Assembly: GCA_031400185.1 (NCBI GenBank)
Contig: JANNPN010000110.1
Coordinates: forward strand, 1 to 11,517
Reading direction: 5' to 3'
From: UTPRO1 sp031400185
GTDB taxonomy: Bacteria; Desulfobacterota; Binatia; UTPRO1
DNA length: 11,517 bases
The position numbers and the translations under genes were made by a program. Below are positions 1 to 7,162 of this stretch, piece after piece; positions within the stretch are counted from its first letter, which is position 1; every line of letters begins with the position of its first letter. Under the pieces are notes generated by a model, which worked only from the letters and a program-made list of their open reading frames with translations, ran no database searches and was not told the DNA's origin.

Positions 1-2788
1 GGTCGCAGCGCGCCTCCTCGTCGCCGTCGCCGTCGACCGGGCGGGGGGCGCCGCGCTGATCGGTCGCGAGCGGCGTGCCGCTCGCGTCGGTGCAGCCGTT
101 CGGATCGCCGCCGTCGATCGCGGGGCTTCCGGCGGCCGGCAGGTGCGTCGCAGTCGGACCACCGTTGTCGGCGAGCGCGGCGAGCAGCGGGTCCACGTTG
201 ACGAGGTCGCCGTCCCCGCCGGCGAGATCGCAATAGGTGGTCCCGGTCGCCGGCCCGCCGTCGTCGCCGATCAGGTTGTAGCCGGCGGAGACGAAGCTCG
301 CGCCGCCGTCGTAGCAGTCGGGGGCGAAGGCCGGCGCCGTGTTCCCGGCGACGATCGTGTTCGCGAGGGTCGCCGTGCTGGTCGGGTCGATGGAGATCCC
401 GCCCGCGGCCCCGCTCGTGCCGCCCGGGTCCTCGCTGCGGTTCCCCGTGACGGTGACGTTGCGGAGCTGGATCGTCGAGCGGCCGAGGTCGGCGAGGCCG
501 CCGCCGTAGTGCCAGAAGCAGCGATTGCCGCTCAGCGTCGAGTTGGTCATGACGAGCGTGCCGAAGAGGCCCGCGAGCGCGATGCCGCCGCCGGAGATCG
601 CGGCGTCGTTGCCGGCGATGGTCGTGCCGCGGATCGTGGTGGTCCCGCCGGAGTTGCCGCCGTACACGAACAGGCCGCCGCCGTGCTCCGTCGTCGCGTG
701 GTTGCCGCTGATCGTGCTGTCGACGATCGTCGCGTCGCGTGGGACGTAAAAGGAGTCGCTCGCGACGCCTCCGCCGCTCGACGCCGTGTTGCCGGCGATT
801 TCGCAGCGCTCGATCGCGAGCGTGCCGGAGCTGTAGATACCGCCGCCGGACGCGGTCGCCGCGCTGTCGCGGACGACGCACTCCGTGAGCGTCAGGTCGC
901 CGGCGTTGTTCACGGCGCCGCCGCCTCCGAAGAGGCTCCCGCCCGTCATGTACCCGCCCCGGAGCGTGACGCCGTGGACGCGGGTCGGACCCGCGTTCCC
1001 GACCAAAAGCACGCGGTCGGTGTCGTTGCCGTCGATGACCGTGCTCGCCGCGCCGTCGCCGACGAGGGTGACGTTGCCGCGGACGCAGAGGCTGGTGGTG
1101 TCGTACACGTTGTGGGTGCCGAACTGGCTCGTCGCGTGGACGCAGGTGGCGGTGCCCGTCAGCACGTAGGTGCCGGCAGGAAGCGCGATCGTCTTCGGAT
1201 CGGGCGTGCCGGCGGCGGTGGCGAGGGCGCCGCGGAGGCTGCAGTCCGCCGGCGTCTCGGGATCACAGTCGGTGAGCCCCGGGTTGTCGTCGGTGGTGTC
1301 GACGACGACGTCGGGCTCCGGTGTGACGGTCGCGGTCGGCACGGGCGTCGCGGTCCGAGTCGCGGTCGGCGTCACGTCCGACGCCGCGGGCGTCGCGGTC
1401 GCAGCGCCGTCCGGCGTGCTCGTCGGAGCCGGCGAGGGCGTCCGGGCGATGATGCCGACGTTCGCGATGTTCACCGGCGAGACCGGCCGCCACACGATGT
1501 TCGTGTCGGTTTTCACCGATCCGGGGACCGGCAGCGAGCGGGTCGCGGGACGCTTCGCCCCCGGCACCTCGTATCCAGCCACCACGATGTAGTGACACCA
1601 GTCGTCGCCGACGTAGTACTGGCCGAGCCAGTCCCGCTCCGCGCCGTTGACGTCGTTGAGCGCCGCGCCCATGCCCGTGTAGCAGTACACGGCGTCGCCG
1701 AGGCCTTGGTGGCCGACATACTCGGCGAGGTCGGGATGGTGCGCGTCCGCGGAGCAGACGATGCCGTCGGCCCAGTTCGAGAGCGGCGACCAACCGTGGG
1801 TGGCGACGAGCGCATTGTACGAGGACAGGACGTCCTCGACGATGCAGACGGTCGCGAGCTCCGAGCCTTCCGCGACCCGCCCCGCCGTATCCATCCCGCT
1901 CGCGTCGAGGCACGGCACCGGTCCGGCGGTGCGGTCGGCGGCGACCACGTAGCCGCCGTTCGGCGTGCCGTCCTTGGCGATCGCCTGGCCGACCTTGGCG
2001 AAGCGTCCCGCGGGGCTGTCGAGCCAGATGCCGCTCGCGCTTCCCGGGGTCGTGCGGAACGCGCACTTCGTCGCCGTCAGCTCCTCGGCGTGCACGCATG
2101 GGACCTTGTCCTTCACGATGCGGGCGAGGCGACTGTTCGCGAGGAAGCCCTCGCCGTGGAGCGTCGTCGCCGCGAGCGGCGCACAGGCGCTGCGCGGCGG
2201 GGCGAGCGTGCCGCGGGTCTCGACCATGAGGGCATCGAGCAGCTCGGCGATCGCGGGATCGTCGCCGTCGGGCGCGAGACAGTCGCCCTTGGCCTCGGCC
2301 TTCCGGAACGCTTGCGTGAACTTCGCGTCGGTCTTCGGCAGGCACTTCGGGTCGACCCCGACCGCGGGGGTTTTCTTGTTCGCCTTGGCGAGGCAGCCGA
2401 AGCGCGCGGCCGTCCGCTTGCCGGCGGCGAGGAGCTTCAGCTTCGTGCACGCGCTCGGACCGGAGGCCCCGAGGGCGCTGGCGACGTCGCCGACGGCCAG
2501 AGCGACGCGGGCGGCGATCGTCGTGGCGTCGCCCGTCGTCGTACAGTCGCCCTTGCGCTCGGCCTTGAGGAACGCGGCGTCGAAGGCCCCGGCGGCGGCG
2601 GCAAGACATGTCCCATCGACCGGCACGCCCTTGCCTCGAGCTTTCGCGTGACAGGCGAGCTCGACCGCCGCGCGCCTGCCGGTTGCCGCGAGCTTGGCGG
2701 CGGCGCACGGTCCCGCCTCCGCGTGCGGTAGCCCAACGACGAGGCTCGCGACGCCCCCAAGGAGAACGCTCGTCCAGTGCCGTCGCAT
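1..2788 (-). CDS. Secreted multidomain protein: duplicated Cys module plus parallel beta-helix (C-terminus cut by window edge)
   Basis: The minus frame from ATG at 2788 stays open to the left edge (929 complete codons), so the stop lies outside. Residues 1-25 are a signal peptide (Arg start, hydrophobic core, cleavage likely after HAEA). Residues 28-107 and 114-195 are two copies of a four-cysteine module. Residues about 200-445 form an unrecognised domain with at least eight cysteines. Residues 450-492 are a Thr/Pro/Ala linker. From 493 onward the pattern is a right-handed parallel beta-helix: an entry motif DCSLRGAL, then Gly-rich coils such as GGGIYSSG and GGGIALAG alternating with short strands and SGN/AGN turns. 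The end, HLPAAGSPAID followed by DQRGAPRPVDGDGD, is typical of choice-of-anchor-Q proteins, so only a few residues are probably missing. Role inferred: an exported surface or extracellular protein; its ligand or enzyme activity is unknown. It starts 147 bases from the divergent ligD. I am sure of the frame and export, not of function. Confidence 0.88.
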   Translation of the reverse strand, partial: MRRHWTSVLLGGVASLVVGLPHAEAGPCAAAKLAATGRRAAVELACHAKARGKGVPVDGTCLAAAAGAFDAAFLKAERKGDCTTTGDATTIAARVALAVGDVASALGASGPSACTKLKLLAAGKRTAARFGCLAKANKKTPAVGVDPKCLPKTDAKFTQAFRKAEAKGDCLAPDGDDPAIAELLDALMVETRGTLAPPRSACAPLAATTLHGEGFLANSRLARIVKDKVPCVHAEELTATKCAFRTTPGSASGIWLDSPAGRFAKVGQAIAKDGTPNGGYVVAADRTAGPVPCLDASGMDTAGRVAEGSELATVCIVEDVLSSYNALVATHGWSPLSNWADGIVCSADAHHPDLAEYVGHQGLGDAVYCYTGMGAALNDVNGAERDWLGQYYVGDDWCHYIVVAGYEVPGAKRPATRSLPVPGSVKTDTNIVWRPVSPVNIANVGIIARTPSPAPTSTPDGAATATPAASDVTPTATRTATPVPTATVTPEPDVVVDTTDDNPGLTDCDPETPADCSLRGALATAAGTPDPKTIALPAGTYVLTGTATCVHATSQFGTHNVYDTTSLCVRGNVTLVGDGAASTVIDGNDTDRVLLVGNAGPTRVHGVTLRGGYMTGGSLFGGGGAVNNAGDLTLTECVVRDSAATASGGGIYSSGTLAIERCEIAGNTASSGGGVASDSFYVPRDATIVDSTISGNHATTEHGGGLFVYGGNSGGTTTIRGTTIAGNDAAISGGGIALAGLFGTLVMTNSTLSGNRCFWHYGGGLADLGRSTIQLRNVTVTGNRSEDPGGTSGAAGGISIDPTSTATLANTIVAGNTAPAFAPDCYDGGASFVSAGYNLIGDDGGPATGTTYCDLAGGDGDLVNVDPLLAALADNGGPTATHLPAAGSPAIDGGDPNGCTDASGTPLATDQRGAPRPVDGDGDEEARCD
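1313..1441 (-). repeat. Low-complexity Thr/Pro/Ala linker coding segment
   Basis: Residues 450-492 read as a Thr/Pro/Ala linker with units such as TPTATRTATPVPTATVTP. The DNA has imperfect direct repeats; for example the 12-mer GTCGCGGTCGGC occurs at 1329-1340 and 1359-1370, 30 bases apart. Such linkers usually separate extracellular domains and may vary in length between strains by repeat slippage. Here it separates the cysteine-containing N-terminal half from the beta-helix. Confidence 0.6.
2204..2707 (-). repeat. Tandem duplication of a four-cysteine protein module
   Basis: Residues 28-107 and 114-195 of the secreted protein align end to end. The cysteines are C28, C46, C61, C82 and C114, C132, C149, C170; spacings are 18/15/21 and 18/17/21. 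Shared positions include KL near the first Cys, GRRAA/GKRTAA, C-x-AKA before the second gap, VD-x-x-CL, and F-x-KAE-x-KGDC, followed by GD, x-IA and a helical tail ending in L. The protein copies are clearly related, so this is an internal gene duplication. I recall similar modules in secreted proteins of high-GC deltaproteobacteria-like genomes but know no named domain. It looks all-helical and disulfide-bonded (inference). Confidence 0.75.
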
Positions 2789-2935
2789 CACTCGCTCCTC
2801 TCGACCGAGGCGCGGCCCGCACGGGTGGCGCCGGTGGATCCCATGCGAAGGCGGCGTTCAGCGCCGATGAACGGATGTTCAGGACCCGCGCACGATGGCG
2901 TCCGGCGCCGGCCGCCGTTACCCTCGCGCCAGGAC
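2789..2935. promoter_or_regulatory. Divergent intergenic region between the beta-helix gene and ligD
   Basis: These 147 bases separate two divergently read genes and must hold at least the promoter of each if the boundaries are right. I see no convincing -35/-10 pair, which is common in GC-rich genomes, and no clear operator palindrome. In-frame ATG codons at 2777, 2843 and 2867 would extend LigD, but the encoded residues are Arg/Pro-rich and unlike the family, so I treat this stretch as non-coding apart from ribosome binding sites. Confidence 0.4.
2795..2802 (-). promoter_or_regulatory. Ribosome binding site of the beta-helix protein gene
   Basis: On the minus strand GAGAGGAG ends 6 bases before the ATG at 2788. 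This good Shine-Dalgarno match fixes the start and agrees with the signal peptide beginning at that codon. Confidence 0.75.
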
Positions 2936-4888
2936 ATGACGGCTCGCCGCGCCACTACCGCGCTGCCCCCGCACTTCGGGCCGCAGCTCGCGACGCTCGT
3001 GAAGGCGGCGCCGGACTCCGACGAGTGGCTGCACGAGATCAAGTTCGACGGCTACCGCATCGGGGCCCGGCTCGAGCGCGGCACCGTGCGGCTCTTCTCG
3101 CGCGCCGGCAAGGATTGGACGACGACCTTCCCCGAGGTGCGCGACGCGGTCGCGGCGCTGCCCGCGACGCAGGCGTTTCTCGACGGCGAGGTCGCGGCGG
3201 TGCTGCCGGACGGGCGGACGAGCTTCCAGGCGTTGCAGAAGTGGCTGTCGGGAACCGGGAAGGCCGAGCTCGTGTACTACGTCTTCGACCTCCTCCACCT
3301 CGACGGCGAGGACGTCGGGCGTCGCCCGCTCGAGGAACGGAAGGCGCGGCTCGAGACCCTCGTCCGCGCGCTCCCCGGCGAGTCGCTGGTGCGCTACTCG
3401 TCGCACGTCGTCGGTGGCGGGCGTCGGTTCTTCACGGCCGCCTGCGAGCGCGGGCTCGAGGGGATCGTGTCGAAGCGCCGCGACCGTCCGTACGACGCCG
3501 GCCGCGGCGGCGGCTGGACGAAGAGCAAGTGTCTGCAGCGCCAAGCGATGGTGATCGGCGGCTTCACCGAGCCGTCGGACGGCACGAAGAACGGGCTCGG
3601 CGCGCTGCTGCTTGGCGTCTACGACGGCGGCGCGCTCAGATTCGCGGGGAAGGTCGGCACGGGGTTCACGCAGCGAAGCGCCGGTGAGATCCGGGAGCGC
3701 CTCGACGCGATCCGGCGCGCCGCGCCGCCGTTCGTCGACCCGCCGCCGGAAGCGCGGCGCTGGGGTGCCACGTGGGTCGAGCCGCGGCTCGTCGCGGACG
3801 TGAAGTTCACGGAATGGACCGACGACCATCGTCTTCGGCAAGCGTCGTTCCAGGGGCTCCGCGACGACGTGAAGGCGCGCGCGGTCGTGCGCGCGGGATC
3901 GGCGGGCGACGACGAGCCCGCACCGCCGCCGTCGGCGGCACGCCGGACGCGCGGCGCCGTCGTCAGCGCCCCGCGGACGGTGCAGGCGCCGCCGAAAGGG
4001 TCGATCGACGTCGAGGGGGTTCGCGTCACGCACCCGGAGCGCGTCCTCTACCCGGAGATCGGCTTCACCAAGCGCGATTTGGCATCGTTCTACGCGTCCA
4101 TCGGAGCATGGCTCCTGCCGCACGTCGCCGGGCGGCCGCTCAGCCTAGTGCGTTGCCCGACCGGGCTCGGCAGCTGCTTCTACGTGAAGCACGCGACGAC
4201 TGCGGACCCGAAGCTGCTGCGCCGCATCGACATCAAGGAGAAAGACGAGACCCGCGAGTATGCGGTCGTGGATACACTGCCCGGGGTAATGGCGCTCGTG
4301 CAGATGAGCATCCTCGAGATCCACACCTGGAACAGCGTCGCCGACGATCTCGAGCGCCCCGACCGTGTCATCATCGATCTCGACCCGGGTCCCGAGGTCC
4401 CGTGGCCGCAGGTGCTCGAAGCCGCGGAGCTCGTGCGGATCGCGTTCGAGACGCTCGGTTTGAAGAGCTTCGTCAAGACGACGGGCGGCAAGGGCCTGCA
4501 CGTCGTCGCCCCGTTTGTTCCCGAGCGCGACTGGGATACCTGCCTCGATTTCGCGCGTGGCGTCTCCGAGTTCATCGTGCGCCAGCACCCGGCGCGCTAC
4601 ACGACCGCGATGCCGAAGCGCGGTCGCGAGAAGAAGATCCTCCTCGACTACTACCGCAATCACCGCGGCTCGACCGCGATCGCCGCGTTCTCGACCCGGG
4701 CGCGCGAGGGTGCAACGGTCGCGGTGCCGCTCGCGTGGGACGAGCTGTCACCCAAGCTCACGTCGGCGCATTTCACGGTCGCGAACGTCCGCCAGCGCCT
4801 GAAGCGCTTGAAGCAGGACCCGTGGCGGGAATACTGGACCCTTCGCCAGCGGATCAGCGCCAAGGCGCTCGCGGCGGTGACGGGGTGA
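2936..4888 (+). CDS. ligD: ATP-dependent DNA ligase D, ligase plus polymerase domains, no phosphoesterase domain
   Basis: LigD seals double-strand breaks in bacterial non-homologous end joining, normally with Ku. In the 650-residue product the ligase domain comes first: motif I EIKFDGYR with nucleotidyl-accepting Lys36, YYVFDLLHLDG near 114-124, motif IV EGIVSKR at 175-181 and motif V WTKSKC at 194-199, then an OB-like region to about 316. A Pro/Ala/Arg-rich linker (about 317-360) leads to the primase-polymerase domain from GVRVTHPERVLYP, with metal-binding IIDLDPG (Asp481, Asp483), TTGGKGLHV at 515-523 and ILLDYY (Asp571). The order LIG-POL matches the Pseudomonas type, but the N-terminal 3'-phosphoesterase domain is absent. 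The start at 2936 places PHFGPQLA at the normal ligase beginning; AGGA lies very close upstream, a weak ribosome binding site. No Ku gene is in the window. The downstream exonuclease III gene is 19 bases away. Confidence 0.93.
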   Translation: MTARRATTALPPHFGPQLATLVKAAPDSDEWLHEIKFDGYRIGARLERGTVRLFSRAGKDWTTTFPEVRDAVAALPATQAFLDGEVAAVLPDGRTSFQALQKWLSGTGKAELVYYVFDLLHLDGEDVGRRPLEERKARLETLVRALPGESLVRYSSHVVGGGRRFFTAACERGLEGIVSKRRDRPYDAGRGGGWTKSKCLQRQAMVIGGFTEPSDGTKNGLGALLLGVYDGGALRFAGKVGTGFTQRSAGEIRERLDAIRRAAPPFVDPPPEARRWGATWVEPRLVADVKFTEWTDDHRLRQASFQGLRDDVKARAVVRAGSAGDDEPAPPPSAARRTRGAVVSAPRTVQAPPKGSIDVEGVRVTHPERVLYPEIGFTKRDLASFYASIGAWLLPHVAGRPLSLVRCPTGLGSCFYVKHATTADPKLLRRIDIKEKDETREYAVVDTLPGVMALVQMSILEIHTWNSVADDLERPDRVIIDLDPGPEVPWPQVLEAAELVRIAFETLGLKSFVKTTGGKGLHVVAPFVPERDWDTCLDFARGVSEFIVRQHPARYTTAMPKRGREKKILLDYYRNHRGSTAIAAFSTRAREGATVAVPLAWDELSPKLTSAHFTVANVRQRLKRLKQDPWREYWTLRQRISAKALAAVTG

Positions 4889-4890
4889 AC

Positions 4891-4897
4891 GAGGTGA
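4891..4897 (+). promoter_or_regulatory. Ribosome binding site of the exonuclease III gene
   Basis: GAGGTGA lies 10 bases before the ATG at 4908 and 2 bases after the ligD stop. The tight spacing supports co-transcription and possible translational coupling of ligD and xthA. Confidence 0.6.
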
Positions 4898-4907
4898 GCG
4901 GCGAGCC

Positions 4908-5660
4908 ATGAAGATCGGCACCTGGAACGTGAACGGCATCCGCGCCCGCGAGGCGCAGATGGTGGAGTGGGTGGCGCGCGAGCAGCCCGACGTCGTCTGC
5001 CTCCAGGAGATCAAGGCGAAGCCGGAGCAGGTGCCGGACGCGCTCTGCAACCTCGGCGGCTACTGGTGCTACTGGCACGGCGCCGGCGGCTACTCGGGGG
5101 TCGGCCTGCACCTCGCGAAGAGCCGGTTCCCGGAAGAGCCCGCGTTCAGCCACCCCGAGTTCGACCACGAGACCCGCATCGTCCAGGCGGTCGTCGGCGA
5201 TCTGGTGCTCGCCTCGGTCTACGTGCCGAACGGCGGCAAGGACTATCAGGCGAAGCTCACGTTTCTGACCGCGATGGAGCACTACGTGACGAGCGTCCAT
5301 CAGAGCGGCCGGAAGCTCGTCCTCTGCGGGGACATGAACGTCGCGCGCACCGACCGCGACGTCCACCCGAAGGAGCGGAAGCCCGGCATCATCGGCCAGA
5401 AGCCGGAGGAGCGGGCGCTGATCGAGAACATGTGCGGCCGCGGCGTCGTCGACGTCGGCCGCGCGCTCGACCCCGACAACGACGACCTGTTCACCTGGTG
5501 GGCGCCGTGGCGCAACATGAAGGCGCGCAACATCGGCTGGCGCCTCGACTACGTGCTCGCGTCGACCCCGCTCGCCGAGCGCGCCGCGGCGTGCGTCGTG
5601 CAGCGCGAGTTCGGGACGAGCGACCACGGGCCGGTCGTGGCGACGTTCGCCGACGGGTGA
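4908..5660 (+). CDS. xthA: Exodeoxyribonuclease III (AP endonuclease, ExoIII family)
   Basis: Enzymes of this family cut DNA at abasic sites and remove 3'-blocking groups and 3' nucleotides in base-excision repair. The product is 250 residues, slightly shorter than E. coli ExoIII. All catalytic signatures are visible: GTWNVNGIRAR (Asn7), VVCLQEIKAK with metal ligand Glu34, SVYVPNGG (Tyr105), LCGDMNVA with Asp142 and Asn144, WRLDYVLAS (Asp214), and the terminal TSDHGPV with Asp239 and His240. It is therefore complete and predicted active. The start has a GAGGTGA site 10 bases upstream and lies 19 bases after the ligD stop, so the two are probably one repair operon. As the neighbouring LigD lacks its own 3'-end processing domain, this enzyme could supply 3' cleaning before ligation (inference). 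Confidence 0.93.
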   Translation: MKIGTWNVNGIRAREAQMVEWVAREQPDVVCLQEIKAKPEQVPDALCNLGGYWCYWHGAGGYSGVGLHLAKSRFPEEPAFSHPEFDHETRIVQAVVGDLVLASVYVPNGGKDYQAKLTFLTAMEHYVTSVHQSGRKLVLCGDMNVARTDRDVHPKERKPGIIGQKPEERALIENMCGRGVVDVGRALDPDNDDLFTWWAPWRNMKARNIGWRLDYVLASTPLAERAAACVVQREFGTSDHGPVVATFADG

Positions 5661-5700
5661 GCGTGCGACCCGCGACGGGACGTCGTCAGGCGGCCCGCAC

Positions 5701-5811
5701 GCCGACGTCGTGGTGCCGCGCCGCGGCCTGCCCGGCGCCTACAAGGCAGGCACGCTCAAGCTGAAGGCGCGCGGGCAGATCTACGGGGGCGCGAGCGACG
5801 TGACGGCATGA
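5701..5811 (+). pseudogene. Possible 3' remnant of an unidentified gene
   Basis: Between the convergent exonuclease III and CoA transferase genes, a plus frame reads ADVVVPRRGLPGAYKAG and then TLKLKARGQIYGGASDVTA before a TGA at 5809-5811. The peptide resembles the C-terminal end of a small beta-rich protein more than random GC-rich frame, and it has no start codon or ribosome binding site of its own. The frame runs back into the 3' end of xthA without a stop. It may be a decayed gene end or chance coding; I do not recognise a family. Confidence 0.2.
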
Positions 5812-5848
5812 TGCTGCGCTGCGACTAGCTAGGCATCGAACGCGGGAA

Positions 5849-7069
5849 TCAATAGATGGTCTGGGCTTCGACGAGCTGCCGGTAGCGGCCGTCGTCGATT
5901 CCGAGCAGCCCTTTGAAGACTTTCTCGTTGTCCTGGCCGATCCGCGGGCCCGTTCGGACCTCGATCTCGCTCCGGCTCGTCTTCACGTACGCGCCGTAGA
6001 TCGTCTCTTTGAAGCCGAGCGGGTGGGTGACCTCGATGAAGGTCTTCCGCGCCGTGTAGTGCGGGTCATGGAGGAGATCGGCGACGTTCAGCACCGGCGT
6101 AGCGGCGACGCCGGCCGTCTGCAGGCGTTCGGCGAGCGCACGGTCGTCGACCGTGGCGGTCCAGGCGGCGAGCTTCGAGTGCACGTCGTCGAGCGCCGCG
6201 AGACGCCCCTCGAGGGTCGCGAGCGCAGGTGCCGTTGCCCACGCGGCGTGGTCCATCGCGGCGACGAGCTCCCGCCACATCGCGTCGCTGGTGACGGCGA
6301 TCGCGATCCAACGATCCTCGCCGGCGCAGGGGAAGACGCCGTGCGGCGCCATCACCGCGCGCGGGTGACGGTTGCCGATCGGTCCCGCGGAGCGCCCGTT
6401 CATCGCGTAGTCCATGAACGCGGGGCCGACCATCTGCATGACGGCTTCCTGCTGCGAGTAGTCGATGTGCTGCCCCTGACCCGTGCGGTCGCGATGCGAC
6501 AACGCCGTCAGGATCGCGAACGCGCCCATGATGCCGTTGTAGGGATCCGAGAACGCGTTCTCGACGGGGATCGGGTCGCCCTCGACGTAGCCGACGAGGC
6601 TGTCGAGGCCGGTCGTGCTGGTGAGGCTCAAGCCGTACGTGCGGATCTCCTTCAAGGGACCCGTGAGACCCGCCGCCGGCATGGAGAACATCACGAGGTC
6701 GGGCTTCACCTGCCGGAGGTCGTCCCAGCCGAGCTCGAGCCCTTCCATCACCCCGGGCCCGAAGTTCTCGATCACGACGTCGCACTGCGCGATGAGCTGG
6801 CGGGCGAGCGCGCGTCCCTCGTCGTGCTTGAGATTGATCGAGACGCTGCCGTTGCCGGCCCAGCACGCGTGATTCGAGAGACTGCGGTCGGGATCGCGGA
6901 CGCCTTCGCCATAGGGCGGCAGCATGCGCGTCAGATCGATGCGGGCGCGCGACTCGATCTTGTAGACCTCGGCGCCGAGGAACCCGAGCGTCTGGCCGAC
7001 GACGGGGCCGGCCCAGACCCAGCCGAAGTTTGCGACGCGGATGCCGGACAGCGGAAGAGCGTTCGCCAT
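5849..7069 (-). CDS. CaiB/BaiF family CoA transferase
   Basis: Family III CoA transferases move CoA between carboxylic acids in the cytoplasm through a covalent aspartyl-CoA intermediate. The product is 406 residues, a normal family length. The N-terminus LSGIRVANFGWVWAGP and GAEVYKIES match the CoA-binding Rossmann-like part, VVIENFGPGVMEGL and GWDDLRQVKPDLVMFSM are characteristic, and Asp175 in FSDPYNGIMGAFAIL is the expected catalytic aspartate. The C-terminal DLLHDPHYTARKTF is also standard. The start at 7069 (MANALPLSG) is preferred over 7108, because the extra 13 residues are Arg/Ser-rich and outside the conserved fold; only a weak GAGAG site precedes it. Substrate cannot be told: members act on carnitine, bile acids, oxalate, aromatic acids or branched 2-methylacyl-CoA. 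No acyl-CoA dehydrogenase or ligase is adjacent. Confidence 0.9.
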   Translation of the reverse strand: MANALPLSGIRVANFGWVWAGPVVGQTLGFLGAEVYKIESRARIDLTRMLPPYGEGVRDPDRSLSNHACWAGNGSVSINLKHDEGRALARQLIAQCDVVIENFGPGVMEGLELGWDDLRQVKPDLVMFSMPAAGLTGPLKEIRTYGLSLTSTTGLDSLVGYVEGDPIPVENAFSDPYNGIMGAFAILTALSHRDRTGQGQHIDYSQQEAVMQMVGPAFMDYAMNGRSAGPIGNRHPRAVMAPHGVFPCAGEDRWIAIAVTSDAMWRELVAAMDHAAWATAPALATLEGRLAALDDVHSKLAAWTATVDDRALAERLQTAGVAATPVLNVADLLHDPHYTARKTFIEVTHPLGFKETIYGAYVKTSRSEIEVRTGPRIGQDNEKVFKGLLGIDDGRYRQLVEAQTIY

Positions 7070-7116
7070 GGTCCGACGCTCTCTACTATCGCGCGACCGG
7101 GAGACCAAGCACCCCT

Positions 7117-7150
7117 GGGAGATGCGCGCGTCGGGAAGCGCGCATCTCCC
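7117..7150 (-). terminator. Perfect 13-bp hairpin, probable terminator of the Cys-rich protein gene
   Basis: GGGAGATGCGCGC (7117-7129) and GCGCGCATCTCCC (7138-7150) are exact inverted repeats around an 8-base loop. The hairpin begins 12 bases past the stop of the minus-strand gene at 7163 and lies 47 bases before the next minus-strand start at 7069. That position and its stability suggest a transcription terminator that insulates the CoA transferase. No U-tract follows, so it may be Rho-assisted or act as an mRNA 3' stabiliser. Confidence 0.6.
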
Positions 7151-7162
7151 GCCGCGCGGAGG

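Noticed and set aside
143..2731. A long plus-strand open frame (862 codons) opposite the beta-helix gene
   Set aside because: It is an antisense shadow. Its product is Arg/Ala/Val/Gly-rich low complexity with no domain, while the opposite strand gives a signal peptide, repeats and a beta-helix.
1263..2822. Minus-strand frame of 519 codons overlapping the beta-helix gene
   Set aside because: The product is Arg-rich without recognisable motifs. The real gene uses another minus frame, with a ribosome binding site and signal peptide at 2788.
2777..2935. Upstream extension of LigD to ATG 2777
   Set aside because: The 53 extra residues are not LigD-like and would overlap the start of the divergent gene. 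The conserved ligase begins right after 2936.
5810..5837. Short inverted repeat GATGC/GCATC with CTAGCTAG in the loop, as a terminator between convergent genes
   Set aside because: Only a 5-bp stem with an 18-base loop and no U-tract; it is expected by chance.
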